This document shows, in pieces, positions 40,299 through 49,383 of a stretch of 64,000 nt of DNA (positions within the stretch are counted from its first letter, which is position 1; each line of letters opens with the position of its first letter). Origin of the DNA: Devosia sp. A8/3-2 (GTDB taxonomy: Bacteria > Pseudomonadota > Alphaproteobacteria > Rhizobiales > Devosiaceae). Location of the stretch: NCBI GenBank assembly GCA_025452255.1, contig CP104974.1, positions 1,427,001 to 1,491,000 of the forward strand. Direction: 5' to 3'. The notes below the pieces were generated by a model, which was not told the DNA's origin, did not search any database, and saw nothing but the letters and a program-made list of their open reading frames with translations. The position numbers and the translations under genes are program-made.

Positions 40299-40666
40299 TC
40301 AGGCGACAAGGTTCGCCGCGAGGTCGGCAGCTTCAAATACCGGCGCAGTTCGATTTCCTCGCCATTCTCGAACGGGATGCGGCGGCACTGAGCCAAGGCT
40401 TCGTCGTGGGATTTGACGTCGATAAGCCAGAAGCCGCAGAGCAATTCGTTCGTTTGTGTGAAGGGGCCCTCGGTGACGGTAATCCGTTCGCCGTCGAAAC
40501 GCAGACGGGTGCCGTTGGAGGACGCCATCAACCCCTCGCCATGCAGCAGCACGCCGGCATCGATCAGGGCCTCGTTGTACTCCTCCATGGCCGCGAAGGC
40601 CGAGGCGGTGGGCATGATGCCAGCTTCGGTTTCCGGTGTGGCTTTGACCGAGATCATGAAGCGCAT
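40299..40666 (-). CDS. DGPF (YCII-related) domain protein, frameshifted near its end
   Basis: About 121 residues from MRFMISVKATPETEAGIMPT. YCII-like ferredoxin fold: MEEYNEALIDAGVLLHGEGL, the DGPF-type block TVTEGPFTQTNELLCGFWLI, then RIPFENGEEIELRRYFEAAD after correcting one missing base near 40335, ending LAANLVA at a TGA (40299). DGPF proteins are the regular neighbours of ECF42 sigma factors and are thought to take part in signalling. It sits 19 bp after the hydrolase gene. Confidence 0.85.
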
Positions 40667-40685
40667 TTCTTGTCCCTTCAATGGC

Positions 40686-41552
40686 TTACTGCATGAAACC
40701 GACAGGCGTTTCGCCCTTGAGGAAAGGTTCGATGAGGGCGTGCAGCAACGCGGTCTGGTTGATGACTGCAGTGTGCGAGGTGGCGGGCAGCACGGCCGGG
40801 CGCGAAGCGGGCAGAGGCTCGCCCATGTCCCCCATGACGCCGCCGCCGAGCAGGCGGAACAGGGCGACATTGTGCTCTAGCGTGGAAACGTCGGCATCAC
40901 CGGCTATGATGAGAATGGGCGTCTCGAGCTTCTTGACGTCTGCTTCCCGTGCCATCGGTTCCTTTTCCAGCGCGATGAGCTTTTCGACCAGCGCGTGGAA
41001 GCCATCCTTGTTGACGGCCAGCTTTTTGTATTCGTCCTCCATCGGCGTGCCGACGAACATTTCGGGCGCCATTTGCGGGATAAAGGCAGTGAAGGCCGGC
41101 TGCCAACCGGAGACGTCGTAAGCGACCGAGGCAGCGACCAGTTGATCCACTTTTTCGGGGTGGCGAATAGCCAGCTGCAGCCCGGCAGCGGCGCCCATGG
41201 AATAGCCGAATATATCGGCCTTATCGAGGTCGATCGCGTCCATGAATGCGGCGACGTCATCGGCCAGATTTGGGTAGGTGATGGGGCGGTCGATGTCGTT
41301 TGTACGGCCGTGGCCCCGGAACTCTAGGGCATATACTTTGTGGGTCTTGGCCAGCGTGGGAATGATCTCGCCCATGCTGGGAATGGTCATATAGGCCCCG
41401 TGCAGTACGACCAGCGGATCGCCAGCGCCGGAGACCTCGTAATATATCTGCATGCCATTGACCTCGACCGTGTCCCCTTTGGGCTCGGATTGGGCGAAGG
41501 CGGTGCTGGTCAGCAGGACGGCGGCGGCAATGGTGGCAGTGGCACGAAACAT
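40686..41552 (-). CDS. Exported alpha/beta hydrolase
   Basis: 288 residues, intact. Signal peptide MFRATATIAAAVLLTSTAFA. Family motifs: oxyanion region VVLHGAYMT, nucleophile elbow DIFGYSMGAAAGLQLA (Ser), acid in IIAGDADVSTLE and His in PATSHTAVI. Probably an esterase or epoxide-hydrolase-like enzyme in the periplasm; substrate unknown. It is the first gene of hydrolase-DGPF-ECF42, so the sigma factor may switch on its own operon. Confidence 0.88.
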   Translation of the reverse strand: MFRATATIAAAVLLTSTAFAQSEPKGDTVEVNGMQIYYEVSGAGDPLVVLHGAYMTIPSMGEIIPTLAKTHKVYALEFRGHGRTNDIDRPITYPNLADDVAAFMDAIDLDKADIFGYSMGAAAGLQLAIRHPEKVDQLVAASVAYDVSGWQPAFTAFIPQMAPEMFVGTPMEDEYKKLAVNKDGFHALVEKLIALEKEPMAREADVKKLETPILIIAGDADVSTLEHNVALFRLLGGGVMGDMGEPLPASRPAVLPATSHTAVINQTALLHALIEPFLKGETPVGFMQ

Positions 41553-41638
41553 GGGGCTCTCCTCAGATTGGCTGTTCTGAGAAGACTACGACTGGCCGGC
41601 CGTGATTTCGACAAGGCGGCGAAGATTTTGTTCAGGCG

Positions 41639-42153
41639 TCAGCTACTGGCGGTCAGCCCGAGTTTGCTGGCATTGGCAAGGCAGCGGGCGACGATGATGC
41701 GGTGAAAGGGATAGACCACCGCCAGATAGGCGCGGCCGAAGCGATTGTGCGGACGCACCCAGTGCTCAAGCTGACGCAATCGGCGGCTTCGTCCTTGCGG
41801 ATCGAGACGCGGAAATCGAGATGCTTGTCATTGGTGCCCGGGATCACCTCGGTAGGCGTCGCCGAGTGGACCGCGAAAATGCCGGAATAGCTGCAGCTAT
41901 TGATCTGCTCGGCTGTGGGCGGGGCGATATCGGCTTGGCTGCCGGTCTTGAGGCCGAACGGGGCCATCAGCAGATTGCGCAGACCGAGCAGGAGGTGCAC
42001 CCACCCCGGCATGTTGAAGAAAATGGCAATGGTCAACTCGGCCGCATCGGGGGCGGGATGGGGCAGGGGCACGCTTTGGCTGTCGAGAAAGTCGCCAGCG
42101 CGATAGTATTCCATCAGGGCGCCATCTGGGGGATAGCGGAACGCCTTGCCCAT
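41639..42153 (-). CDS. DUF2867 domain protein, frameshifted
   Basis: About 171 residues from MGKAFRYPPDGALMEYYRAG. Blocks typical of DUF2867: AGDFLDSQSVPLPHPAPDA, PGWVHLLLGLRNLLMAPFGL, HSATPTEVIPGTNDKHLDFR and, after correcting a missing base near 41772, WVRPHNRFGRAYLAVVYPFH and RIIVARCLANAS. The family is uncharacterised; some members are fused to NAD-dependent epimerases. Downstream of ctrA, but a terminator separates them. Confidence 0.8.
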
Positions 42154-42193
42154 GCTGTTCTCCGTCTTGAAACGGAAAATCTAGCGGAGGGGA

Positions 42194-42230
42194 CAAACAA
42201 AAGCCCTGCGCGACACTGTCGCACGGGGCT
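42194..42230 (-). terminator. ctrA terminator
   Basis: On the minus strand AGCCCCGTGCGACAGTGTCG pairs back to GCGCAGGGCT, then TTTTGTTTG follows. The stem is imperfect but strong and the T-rich tract fits an intrinsic terminator. It lies 45 bp after the ctrA stop. Confidence 0.7.
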
Positions 42231-42274
42231 GGTGAATTGTCGCAGTGGGCGATGCGGTCGCCCGCAGCGGCCGA

Positions 42275-42983
42275 TCAGGCGACGTTTTCGGAATAGGCTT
42301 CGCTCTCGTCGGGCTCGCGCAGCACATAGCCGCGGCCCCAGACGGTTTCGATATAGTTCTTGCCGCCGGTTGCAACGGAAAGCTTCTTGCGGAGCTTGCA
42401 GATGAACACGTCGATGATCTTGAGTTCGGGCTCATCCATGCCACCATAAAGGTGGTTGAGGAACATTTCCTTGGTGAGCGTGGTACCCTTGCGGAGCGAA
42501 AGCAGCTCCAGCATCTGGTATTCCTTGCCGGTCAGGTGCACGCGCTGGGTCTGGACTTCGACGGTCTTGGTGTCGAGGTTGACGGTCAGCTCGCCGGTCG
42601 AGATGACCGACTGGGCGTGGCCCTTGGAGCGGCGGACAATAGCGTGGATGCGGGCGACCAGTTCGTCCTTGTGGAACGGCTTGGTCATGTAGTCATCGGC
42701 GCCGAAGCCGAGACCGCGCACCTTATCCTCGATACCGGCCGAGGCCGGACAGGATCAGGATCGGTGTCTGCACCTTGGCGACGCGCAGGGTGCGAAGCAC
42801 CTCGTAACCGCTCATGTCGGGCAGGTTCAGATCCAGAAGGATGATGTCGTAGTCGTAGAGTTTTCCGAGATCGACGCCTTCTTCACCGAGATCGGTGGTG
42901 TAGACGTTGAAGCTTTCGGACTTGAGCATCAACTCGATGCTCTGCGCTGTGGCGCTGTCGTCCTCAATAAGGAGTACCCGCAT
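42275..42983 (-). CDS. ctrA: Cell-cycle master regulator CtrA, frameshifted
   Basis: About 236 residues from [20 protein letters not shown]. Receiver domain with phospho-Asp in [20 protein letters not shown]; OmpR-type winged helix with [40 protein letters not shown] and [20 protein letters not shown]. It controls replication, division, flagellum and envelope genes. One extra base at 42741 (CCGGCC[G]AGGCC) splits it after ILILSG; the gene is essential in relatives, so this is surely an artefact. Divergent from fliI across a TTAA-rich region. Confidence 0.97.
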
Positions 42984-43091
42984 TAATATTCCCCTTGTCA
43001 TTCGTTCCTGCTGGAACACATGAGGTCCGGCGGGTGGCTGCCGCCTCATGTCCAACCCTACTGGATATGACTGAACCCTAAGCCCAAATAG

Positions 43092-43205
43092 TTAACAAAG
43101 TTTAATTCGGTTCTGCAATACGCAAACGTCATTAGGACGAATTAAGTTTAAGTTATTGAAATTTAACGGTTAATTCTATCAATTTTTCTTAAGAAAATGG
43201 TTTAA
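43092..43205. promoter_or_regulatory. TTAA-rich ctrA-fliI regulatory region, candidate CtrA sites
   Basis: The 413-bp gap between ctrA and fliI has an AT-rich block with TTAA at 43092, 43102, 43142, 43148, 43163, 43170, 43189 and 43202. The CtrA consensus is TTAA-N7-TTAA; the best fit is TTAA-N7-TTAT (43142-43156), and TTAA-N6-TTAA at 43092 is near. This fits CtrA control of its own promoter and of fliI. Individual sites are not proven. The rest, 43206-43396, shows nothing clear. Confidence 0.55.
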
Positions 43206-43396
43206 GAAGGTGTTGCAAGCGACTCTGTCGACTCAAGCAATCATGGCTATGTCAGGGGTTTAGGGCAGGGCGCGCGGCATGGCGCGGACGGAGTGCCCCG
43301 ACACTGGTAATAGCGCTTTTGCTTAACGTTGCGTTACCATCTGATTCGCGGCGGTCGCTGCAAATGCGGCGGCGGAAACCATGTCCTGCCACAGTG

Positions 43397-44743
43397 ATGA
43401 ACGGGTCTGAACCGATGAAGGCGCTGATTTCGGCTATCGATGCCATCGACGATGTCGAAGTGTTCGGCCGGGTCAAATCCGTGCAGGGGCTGCTGATGGA
43501 AATCGTCGGGCCGGTGCGCGAATTGCGCGTGGGTGGGCGCGTCAGAATTGAAACGGTCAATGGCGAGCACTTGGCCGCCGAAATCATCGGCTTTAAAGGC
43601 GGGCACGCGCTGTGCCTGCCATTCGGGCAGCTGGCCGGGGTGCGGCTGGGCTGCAAGGCGGTGTTCCAGCGTCATGATGGGGCGGCGTTCCCATCCGAGG
43701 GTTGGCTGGGCCGGGTGGTCAATGCCAATGGCGAGCCGATCGACGGCAAGGGGCCACTGCCGCGCGGGGCGACAGCCTATCCCCTGCAACAAAATCCGCT
43801 TTTGGCGCATGACCGGGTGCGGGTTGGTGAGCCGCCTCGACACGGGGGTAAGGTGCCTTAATACCTTTACCACTGTATGCGAGGGGCAACGGCTGGGCAT
43901 TTTTGCCGGCTCAGGTGTGGGCAAGTCCGTGCTCATGTCCATGCTGGCGCGCAATACCAATGTGGACGTGGCGGTGATCGGGCTGATTGGTGAGCGCGGC
44001 CGCGAGGTGCACGAATTTATCCGGGAATATCTGGGCGAAGAGGGGCTGGCCAATGCGGTGGTGGTGGTGGCCACATCCGACGAGGCCGCGCTGATGCGGC
44101 GGCAGGCGGCCTATATGAGCCCGGCGCTCAGCGAATTCTTCCACGACCGGGGCAAGCGCGTGCTGTGCATGATGGATAGCTTGACGCGCTTTGCCATGGC
44201 GCAGCGGGAGATTGGCCCAGCCATCGGGGAGCCGCCAACGGCCAAGGGCTATCCGCCCACCGTTTTCACGGAATTGCCACGATTGTTGGAACGGGCGGGG
44301 CCGGGAACGCCGACAACGGGTTCTGTTACCGGTCTCTTTACCGTTTTGGTAGAAGGTGATGATCACAATGAGCCCATTGCGGATGCCGTTCGCGGTATTC
44401 TGGATGGGCACATCGTGATGGAGCGCGGGATTGCCGAACGGGGTCGTTACCCGGCAGTCAACGTGCTCCGGTCCATCTCGCGCACCATGCCGGGGTGCGT
44501 TCCGGTCGATATGCGACCGGTCCTGCCAAGGCACGAGAGCTCATGTCCATATTTTCGGACATGGAGGAACTGATCCGGCTGGGGGCTTACCGGAAAGGGT
44601 CAGATCCGAAAGTGGACTGCGCGATTGCTGTCTATCCTGCGCTTGAGGCTTTTTTGGGCCAGAGCCGGGAAGAGACGACGACAATTGCCGAGGGCTATAA
44701 AATGCTCGAAGCGATTGTGGCCGAGGCGGGCGCAGCGGTCTGA
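43397..44743 (+). CDS. fliI: Flagellar type III secretion ATPase FliI, frameshifted
   Basis: About 448 residues. Walker [21 protein letters not shown], Walker [21 protein letters not shown], and the F1-like [20 protein letters not shown]. It drives export of flagellar subunits at the base of the motor. The start may be ATG 43397 ([10 protein letters not shown]) or 43415 ([13 protein letters not shown]). Shifts near 43832 and, in the GGCC of VLAKAREL, near 44525. Followed by fliJ. Confidence 0.94.
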
Positions 44744-44795
44744 AGGGGCTGTGTATTGGCCCCGGAACTGACTTGATGTGTAAGGAGTACAGGTC

Positions 44796-45206
44796 TTGAA
44801 ATCAGCGCAGCGAGAGCCTCATACGGCTCAAGAAGTTCCGAGTGGACGAAAAGCGCCGCCAGGTCAGCCAGATCGAAATGATGGTCAATGACTTCGAGCG
44901 CATGGCCGGCGAACTCGACCAGCAGATCGAAATCGAGCAAACCAAGACCGGCATTTCGGATGTGGCGCATTTTGCCTATTCGACCTTTGCCAAGGCCGCC
45001 ATGGCGCGGCGCGACAATCTGCTGGCCTCGGCCAGTGATATGCGCGGCAAGCTCGAAACGGCGCAGGACGCTCTGGCGGAAGCCATCGAAGATTTGAAAA
45101 GGTCGAATTGCTCGACCAGCGCGAACACCAGCGCGAAGCCGCCGACCAACTCAAGGTGGAGCAGGCCGAATATGACGAAATCGGCCGGTTGCGGTTCCGC
45201 AACTGA
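44796..45206 (+). CDS. fliJ: Flagellar export chaperone FliJ, frameshifted
   Basis: About 136 residues; probable TTG start at 44796 with AAGGAG 9 bp upstream. After a shift near 44813 it reads SLIRLKKFRVDEKRRQVSQI; a missing A in the AAAA run near 45102 is needed to reach VELLDQREHQREAADQLKVE and the TGA at 45204. Long coiled coil throughout, as in FliJ, the stalk protein that works with FliI and FlhA. Identification rests on coiled coil, size and position. Confidence 0.8.
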
Positions 45207-45226
45207 TCAAAGCGTCAGAGTATTTT

Positions 45227-45254
45227 AAAGGTCCGCGTTAGTGGGCCTTTTTTT
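45227..45254 (+). terminator. Terminator after fliJ
   Basis: AAAGGTCCGC-GTTA-GTGGGCCTTT followed by TTTTATG. A hairpin with a T tract directly after the fliIJ operon. Confidence 0.85.
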
Positions 45255-45316
45255 ATGCGCTAGATTAATGTCCGGATTGGTCCGGCCGCGCCGGGAATTT
45301 TTGAGCGAGATATGTC

Positions 45317-46313
45317 ATGCATGTGGGCCGTTCCTATCGCTTGATCGACTTTGCGCTTTGGTCGTGGCGCAGCGTTGTCTACATGGTGATCGTGAGCACG
45401 CTCGCCGTGGCGATCTACAGCATGCCGGGCCTGACGGGTTTTTCTGATACCATGGCAGATCACGACCGTGGTGGGGACCACGGTGTCGCTGGTCGCCGGG
45501 TTCAAGAATGCGCAAGTATTCACGCGGGCGGGCGATGCGCTGCAGATATTCGCGCAGATTTCGGCGAGCAGCCGGATGTGGGGCAGTCTGTGCCGGGACT
45601 TTTGCGAGCCGGCCACCGCCAAGGCCCCGGTCTATCGGCATATTGGCTGGATGACGGCGCTCAGATTTTCGCTGCGCCGCCGCATGCCGTGGGAGACAAT
45701 GGGCCGCCCGGCCGCTGCGGAGTTTCGGCGCCGCTACCACATTCTGGAAGACACCTCTTCGCTGAATGCCGAGCTGACCGCCCTCGTGCCGGACGAAGCG
45801 CCCGCAATTCTGGGTAACGTGCGGCCCCCGATCGCTTTGCTCGATCTGCAGATGTCGCAGGTCAGCGGTTTGCTCAAGGATGGCAAGATACCCACTCCGG
45901 CCTATGGCGAAATGCTCAAGGTGCTGCGGGATCTGCACGATCAACAGGCCCGCTGCGACCGGATCAAGAACAATCCATACCCACGGCAATATGCCATTGT
46001 GAGCACGATGTTCGTCATGATCTTCGTGACACTGCTGCCATTCGGCGCCGCGCCGATTTTTGTTCAATTGGGGGCGGCAGGTGGGCTACTCGGGGCCATT
46101 TCGATCTGGCTGACCATCCCGTTCAGCGCTGCTGGGCTGGATGTATATGTCGCTGGACCGGTGGGCGAAGGCACATCCAACCCGTTCGAAGGTGGGGCCA
46201 ATGACGTGCCAATTTCCCAGATCTGCCGCGATCTCGAAATCGAGCTGCGCACCGCTTTGGGCGAGACAGACCTGCCGCCGCCGCTACTGCCGGTCAACGG
46301 GTTTGCCACCTAG
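45317..46313 (+). CDS. Bestrophin family ion channel (UPF0187), frameshifted
   Basis: About 332 residues from MHVGRSYRLIDFALWSWRSV. Bestrophin marks: LPWQITTVVGTTVSLVAGFK, helix pairs at both ends (STMFVMIFVTLLPFGAAPIF), IKNNPYPRQYA and the C-terminal NPFEGGANDVPISQICRDLE. Bacterial homologues form pentameric, mostly cation-conducting channels of the inner membrane. A shift near 45455 follows GLTGFS. It is flanked by terminators on both sides, so it is a single-gene unit. Confidence 0.88.
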
Positions 46314-46334
46314 CTGGTTTTGGATGGACTGAGG

Positions 46335-46358
46335 AAGGGCCCGCTGATGCGGGCCTTT
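46335..46358. terminator. Terminator after the bestrophin gene
   Basis: AAGGGCCCGC-TGAT-GCGGGCCTTTT, then GTTTTTGG. A strong intrinsic terminator on the + strand; on - it also closes the gene at 46389. Confidence 0.85.
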
Positions 46359-46388
46359 TGTTTTTGGAGCTCAGGTGGCGGGGAAGCC

Positions 46389-46766
46389 CTACCGCTGCTT
46401 TTTCGCGAGGTCGATTTCGATGGTGGAGGTTTTGGCGGTGAGCTGGTTGGCCATCAATTGCAGCTCGTAGACCGAATAGGGACCGCTGAGCATGATGGTG
46501 CCGCCCGGGATGGGGGACTGGATCATGGGGGAATTGATGATTTTGCCGTCAATGGTGACATCGATCATTTTGCCGACATGTTCGGTGGTGAACTCGGCAA
46601 TGGCCTGCTGGCCGGCGGGGGTGAGGTCGATCTGCAGGCCATCCCGGCCGGAGAGGGGATCGGTGATCACCTTGGCGAACTCGACCATGAGGCGGATTGG
46701 CTTGGCCGTGGCGGGGGTGAGGCCGATGAGCAAGGCGAGGGTGATGATGAGGGTGTGGCGAAGCAT
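46389..46766 (-). CDS. Small exported protein similar to the SecD P1 head subdomain
   Basis: 125 residues, intact. Signal peptide MLRHTLIITLALLIGLTPAT. The body (LQIDLTPAGQQAIAEFTTEH, VTIDGKIINSPMIQSPIPGG and MLSGPYSVYELQLMANQLTA) follows the head part of the SecD periplasmic P1 domain, which usually reads LTxEGAxxFxxxT, DGxVxSAPxIxxxIxGG and GxFTxExAxxLA. No membrane helices follow, so it is a free periplasmic version. Function unknown. Confidence 0.75.
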   Translation of the reverse strand: MLRHTLIITLALLIGLTPATAKPIRLMVEFAKVITDPLSGRDGLQIDLTPAGQQAIAEFTTEHVGKMIDVTIDGKIINSPMIQSPIPGGTIMLSGPYSVYELQLMANQLTAKTSTIEIDLAKKQR

Positions 46767-46860
46767 TTGGGAATGATAGCGCGGAATTGGAGGGAAGGTT
46801 AGGGGTAGCCTACCCTTTCAGGGAGGGCTGCTGGTGGTTTAGGTGCTGTCTGCCGCTGCT

Positions 46861-47790
46861 TTACGGCGTGATCACCATGCGCTGGGTGGCGCGTTCGGCC
46901 TCGTAGGTCTGCGGATCGTAGGCGGGTTGGGTTTCGAGCTGGTCGCGGGCGGTGTTGAGGAAGAGGTAGCGCTGCCCGTTCGTGTCGGAGGAGAAGGTCA
47001 GGTTTTCAAAGCCAACCGCAACCGGCTTGGCGCCGAGGCCCAGAAAGCCGCCGACATCGACGATGATCGCATCCGAATTGCCTTGGGGGGTGAGGACCAC
47101 ATCGCCGATAGTGCCGATCTGTTCGTCGTTGAGACCGTAAACGGGGATGCCGCGCAGCTCGTCGGCGCTGAGATCGGCCTCGGTCGACATTGGTCAGGCC
47201 GGAGCGGTCGGGCGTGGTGGTGATCAGCGGACGCTCGGGCTGGTCGGTGGTCAGGGAGGGGGCGACCGGGCTGGCGTTGGGATTGCCGTCCACCAGCTGG
47301 TTTTGCTCCTGCTGGGTGGTGAGAGCGGGCTTTCCGGTGGAATCCTCGCTGTCGGTCCAGATGAAGGCAGGGGCCTCGGCCAGCTCCTCCTGGGTGGTTT
47401 CTGAGCACCCAGCGGCGGGTGCCATCGTCGCGCTCGGCCCAGTGTGAGTTCGGCAAAATCGACAGCGACGTCCTTTTCGCCGATGCCCAGAAATCCACCA
47501 ACGCCAATCACCACGGCGGAAATGCCCATGCCCGAGGTGATGACCATATTGTTGATGGCGCCGACCTCGCGAGCATTGTCGGCCACCGAGGTATAGACCT
47601 TCTGGCCCAAAAGCTTGGTCACCAGCACGTCCCGGTCATCGGCCGCGTAGCCTTCGGAGAGCACGGTGGGCGGGGTGAGGCCACTCTGCTCGAGTTCGCT
47701 GGGGACGGCGGGGGCGGGCGCAGTGTCTCGGGCATAGGCGGGGCTGGCCAGCAGCAGGAGGAGGGCAGAGGCGGTGGCAAAGTGGCGCAT
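46861..47790 (-). CDS. Exported protein with two PRC-barrel domains, frameshifted
   Basis: About 309 residues from MRHFATASALLLLLASPAYA (signal peptide). First PRC barrel: VTKLLGQKVYTSVADNAREV, VVIGVGGFLGIGEKDVAVDF; second: IPVYGLNDEQIGTIGDVVLT, DVGGFLGLGAKPVAVGFENL. A Pro/Thr/Gln-rich linker joins them. Shifts near 47440 and 47190. PRC barrels are small beta barrels; secreted forms of this GGFLGxGEK type are common in Hyphomicrobiales and not understood. A paralogue is next upstream. Confidence 0.8.
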
Positions 47791-47815
47791 GAATTATCCT
47801 TAAGCCGGAATGCAA

Positions 47816-47839
47816 AGGGCCGGCCCGAAGGCCGGCCCT
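47816..47839. terminator. Hairpin between the two PRC-barrel genes
   Basis: AGGGCCGGCC-CGAA-GGCCGGCCCT is a perfect 10-bp stem 22 bp after the stop of the upstream PRC gene on -. Only TTTGCATT follows, so termination may be partial and allow read-through to the next gene. Confidence 0.6.
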
Positions 47840-47861
47840 CACGCTCATAATTCCCGAAGGG

Positions 47862-48488
47862 TCAGTTGGTTGCGGGGGCCGGTGCCATGGCGCCACCATC
47901 AGCGGGGGCGGCAGGTGCCGCGCCATCAGCAGGAGCGGCACCATCGACCGGCTCATCCTCGGCCCATACGAAGTCGGGGGCCGCAGTCAGGGCTTCGGCG
48001 GTGGTGGGCAGGACCCAGCGTTCGGTATTGTCGGCGGCAAGGGTGAATTCGAGCTGGCTGAAATCGACGGCCACGGCCTTTTCGCCAATGCCGAGGAACC
48101 CGCCGACACCGATCACCACGGCGGTGATCTGGCCGCCTTCGTCAAAAACGATATCGGAGACATTGCCGATTTCCTCGGCGTCGTCGCCGCTGGACGAAAA
48201 GATCGGCTGACCGATCAGGCGGGTGCCCAGATTATCGGTATCGGCAGCGGTGTAGCCGGCCGACATGTCCCGGGGCTCATTGACCTCGGTAGTCTGGGCG
48301 GCGCCGGTATCGACAGCGTCAGCGGGGGCCGGAGCGGCGGGCGCTGCAGGAGCGGCCGGGGCTTCGGTGGTCGCAGGGGCTTCCGTAGTTGCCGGTGCGT
48401 CGGGCGCCGGCGGAGTAGCTTCCTGTGCGATCGCGGGCGCTGCAAGCAGCAGGGCCAGCGCCGAAGTGGTCAACAGGGTGCGGATCAT
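47862..48488 (-). CDS. Exported single PRC-barrel domain protein
   Basis: 208 residues, intact, from MIRTLLTTSALALLLAAPAI (signal peptide) with AAGGAG 7 bp upstream. A low-complexity Pro/Ala/Thr stretch (residues 20-60) precedes one PRC barrel with GTRLIGQPIFSSSGDDAEEI and VVIGVGGFLGIGEKAVAVDF; an Ala/Pro tail follows. It is the paralogue of the double-barrel protein downstream, so a duplication is likely. Confidence 0.82.
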   Translation of the reverse strand: MIRTLLTTSALALLLAAPAIAQEATPPAPDAPATTEAPATTEAPAAPAAPAAPAPADAVDTGAAQTTEVNEPRDMSAGYTAADTDNLGTRLIGQPIFSSSGDDAEEIGNVSDIVFDEGGQITAVVIGVGGFLGIGEKAVAVDFSQLEFTLAADNTERWVLPTTAEALTAAPDFVWAEDEPVDGAAPADGAAPAAPADGGAMAPAPATN

Positions 48489-48642
48489 TGTAGGCTCCTT
48501 AGGTTCATCGGTTCGGTGAACAGGGCTGTGCGGTGCAAAACTTGCGAGGTGGCGCACCGTGCGGCCCATTGATGAAGGGTCAACGTCACAAGTGCGAGAG
48601 ATGTTCCGCACCGATTTTTCATGGCTTTGGGGGAACCAAATG

Positions 48643-48673
48643 AAAAGGCCGGCTCTCAGGCGAGGCCGGCCTT
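48643..48673. terminator. GGCCGGC hairpin in a 355-bp gap
   Basis: AAGGCCGGC at 48645 pairs with GCCGGCCTT ending near 48673 around TCTCAGGCGAG. The gap between the PRC gene (starts 48488) and the acetyltransferase (ends 48844) holds no convincing gene. The hairpin, on -, closes the acetyltransferase transcript or forms part of a leader. The rest of the gap shows nothing clear. Confidence 0.5.
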
Positions 48674-48843
48674 CTCCGCCTCCCCGGGCGGTTTTTCGTT
48701 CTTGGACCATGCCGCGCCACAAGGCGGCGCGCAGTGCTCCCGACATCGCCGACCATAGCGCAGCGGGGATTGGCGGGGCACCAAGGACCGCTCGGCAGGC
48801 TTAATGGGTTGCTAACTGGTTAACGCGGACGATGTAATCCAAG

Positions 48844-49299
48844 CTAGGTCAAGGCAGCCGTGTCGCGATCATAGCTGCGCATAGCGCGGTGGCGCATGCC
48901 GCCATCCTGAAATTCGGGACCGAAGGCGGCAAAGCCCAGACGTTCGTAAAAGCCGAGCTTGTCCGATTGGGCGGTGAGATAGAAGCGCTCGCGGCCCCGG
49001 GCTTTGGCGTGGTCCATGGCGGCGAGCATCATGGCCTTAGCTATGCCCCGGCCGCGGAAGGCGGCGCGCACGGCGACGCGGCCGATCTTGATGTGTTCGG
49101 GCCGCTCGAGCAGGCGCAGGGTGCCGACCACTTCGCCAGCGAGAATAGCGACGAAATGGGTGGCGGCGAGATCGTCGGCGTCATTTTCCTCCTCTTCGGG
49201 GACTTTTTGCTCCCAGACAAAGACTTCGCGGCGCAGCGCGAAGGCGGCGTTGCAGAGGGTGGAGAAAGGCGGGACGGTGAGAATGGTGATGTCGGACAT
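48844..49299 (-). CDS. GNAT family N-acetyltransferase
   Basis: 151 residues, intact, from MSDITILTVPPFSTLCNAAF. Acetyl-CoA-binding motif A is IKIGRVAVRAAFRGRGIAKA (R/QxxGxG/A); motif B is FYERLGFAAFGPEFQDGG. The FVWEQKVPEEEENDADDLAA stretch matches the ElaA-like subgroup. The acceptor is unknown. Confidence 0.88.
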   Translation of the reverse strand: MSDITILTVPPFSTLCNAAFALRREVFVWEQKVPEEEENDADDLAATHFVAILAGEVVGTLRLLERPEHIKIGRVAVRAAFRGRGIAKAMMLAAMDHAKARGRERFYLTAQSDKLGFYERLGFAAFGPEFQDGGMRHRAMRSYDRDTAALT

Positions 49300-49383
49300 G
49301 GTCGGAGGATAGCCGAGCGGGTGGCGAGGTGGGAAGAGGCACGACCTCATGCTGCGACAAGCTCAGGAGGAGTGCGTGGCAAT

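Noticed and set aside
48489..48843. tRNA- or 4.5S-like RNA in the 355-bp gap
   Set aside because: The GGCCGGC hairpin is a terminator-type stem; no cloverleaf, no CCA end and no SRP core motif were found.
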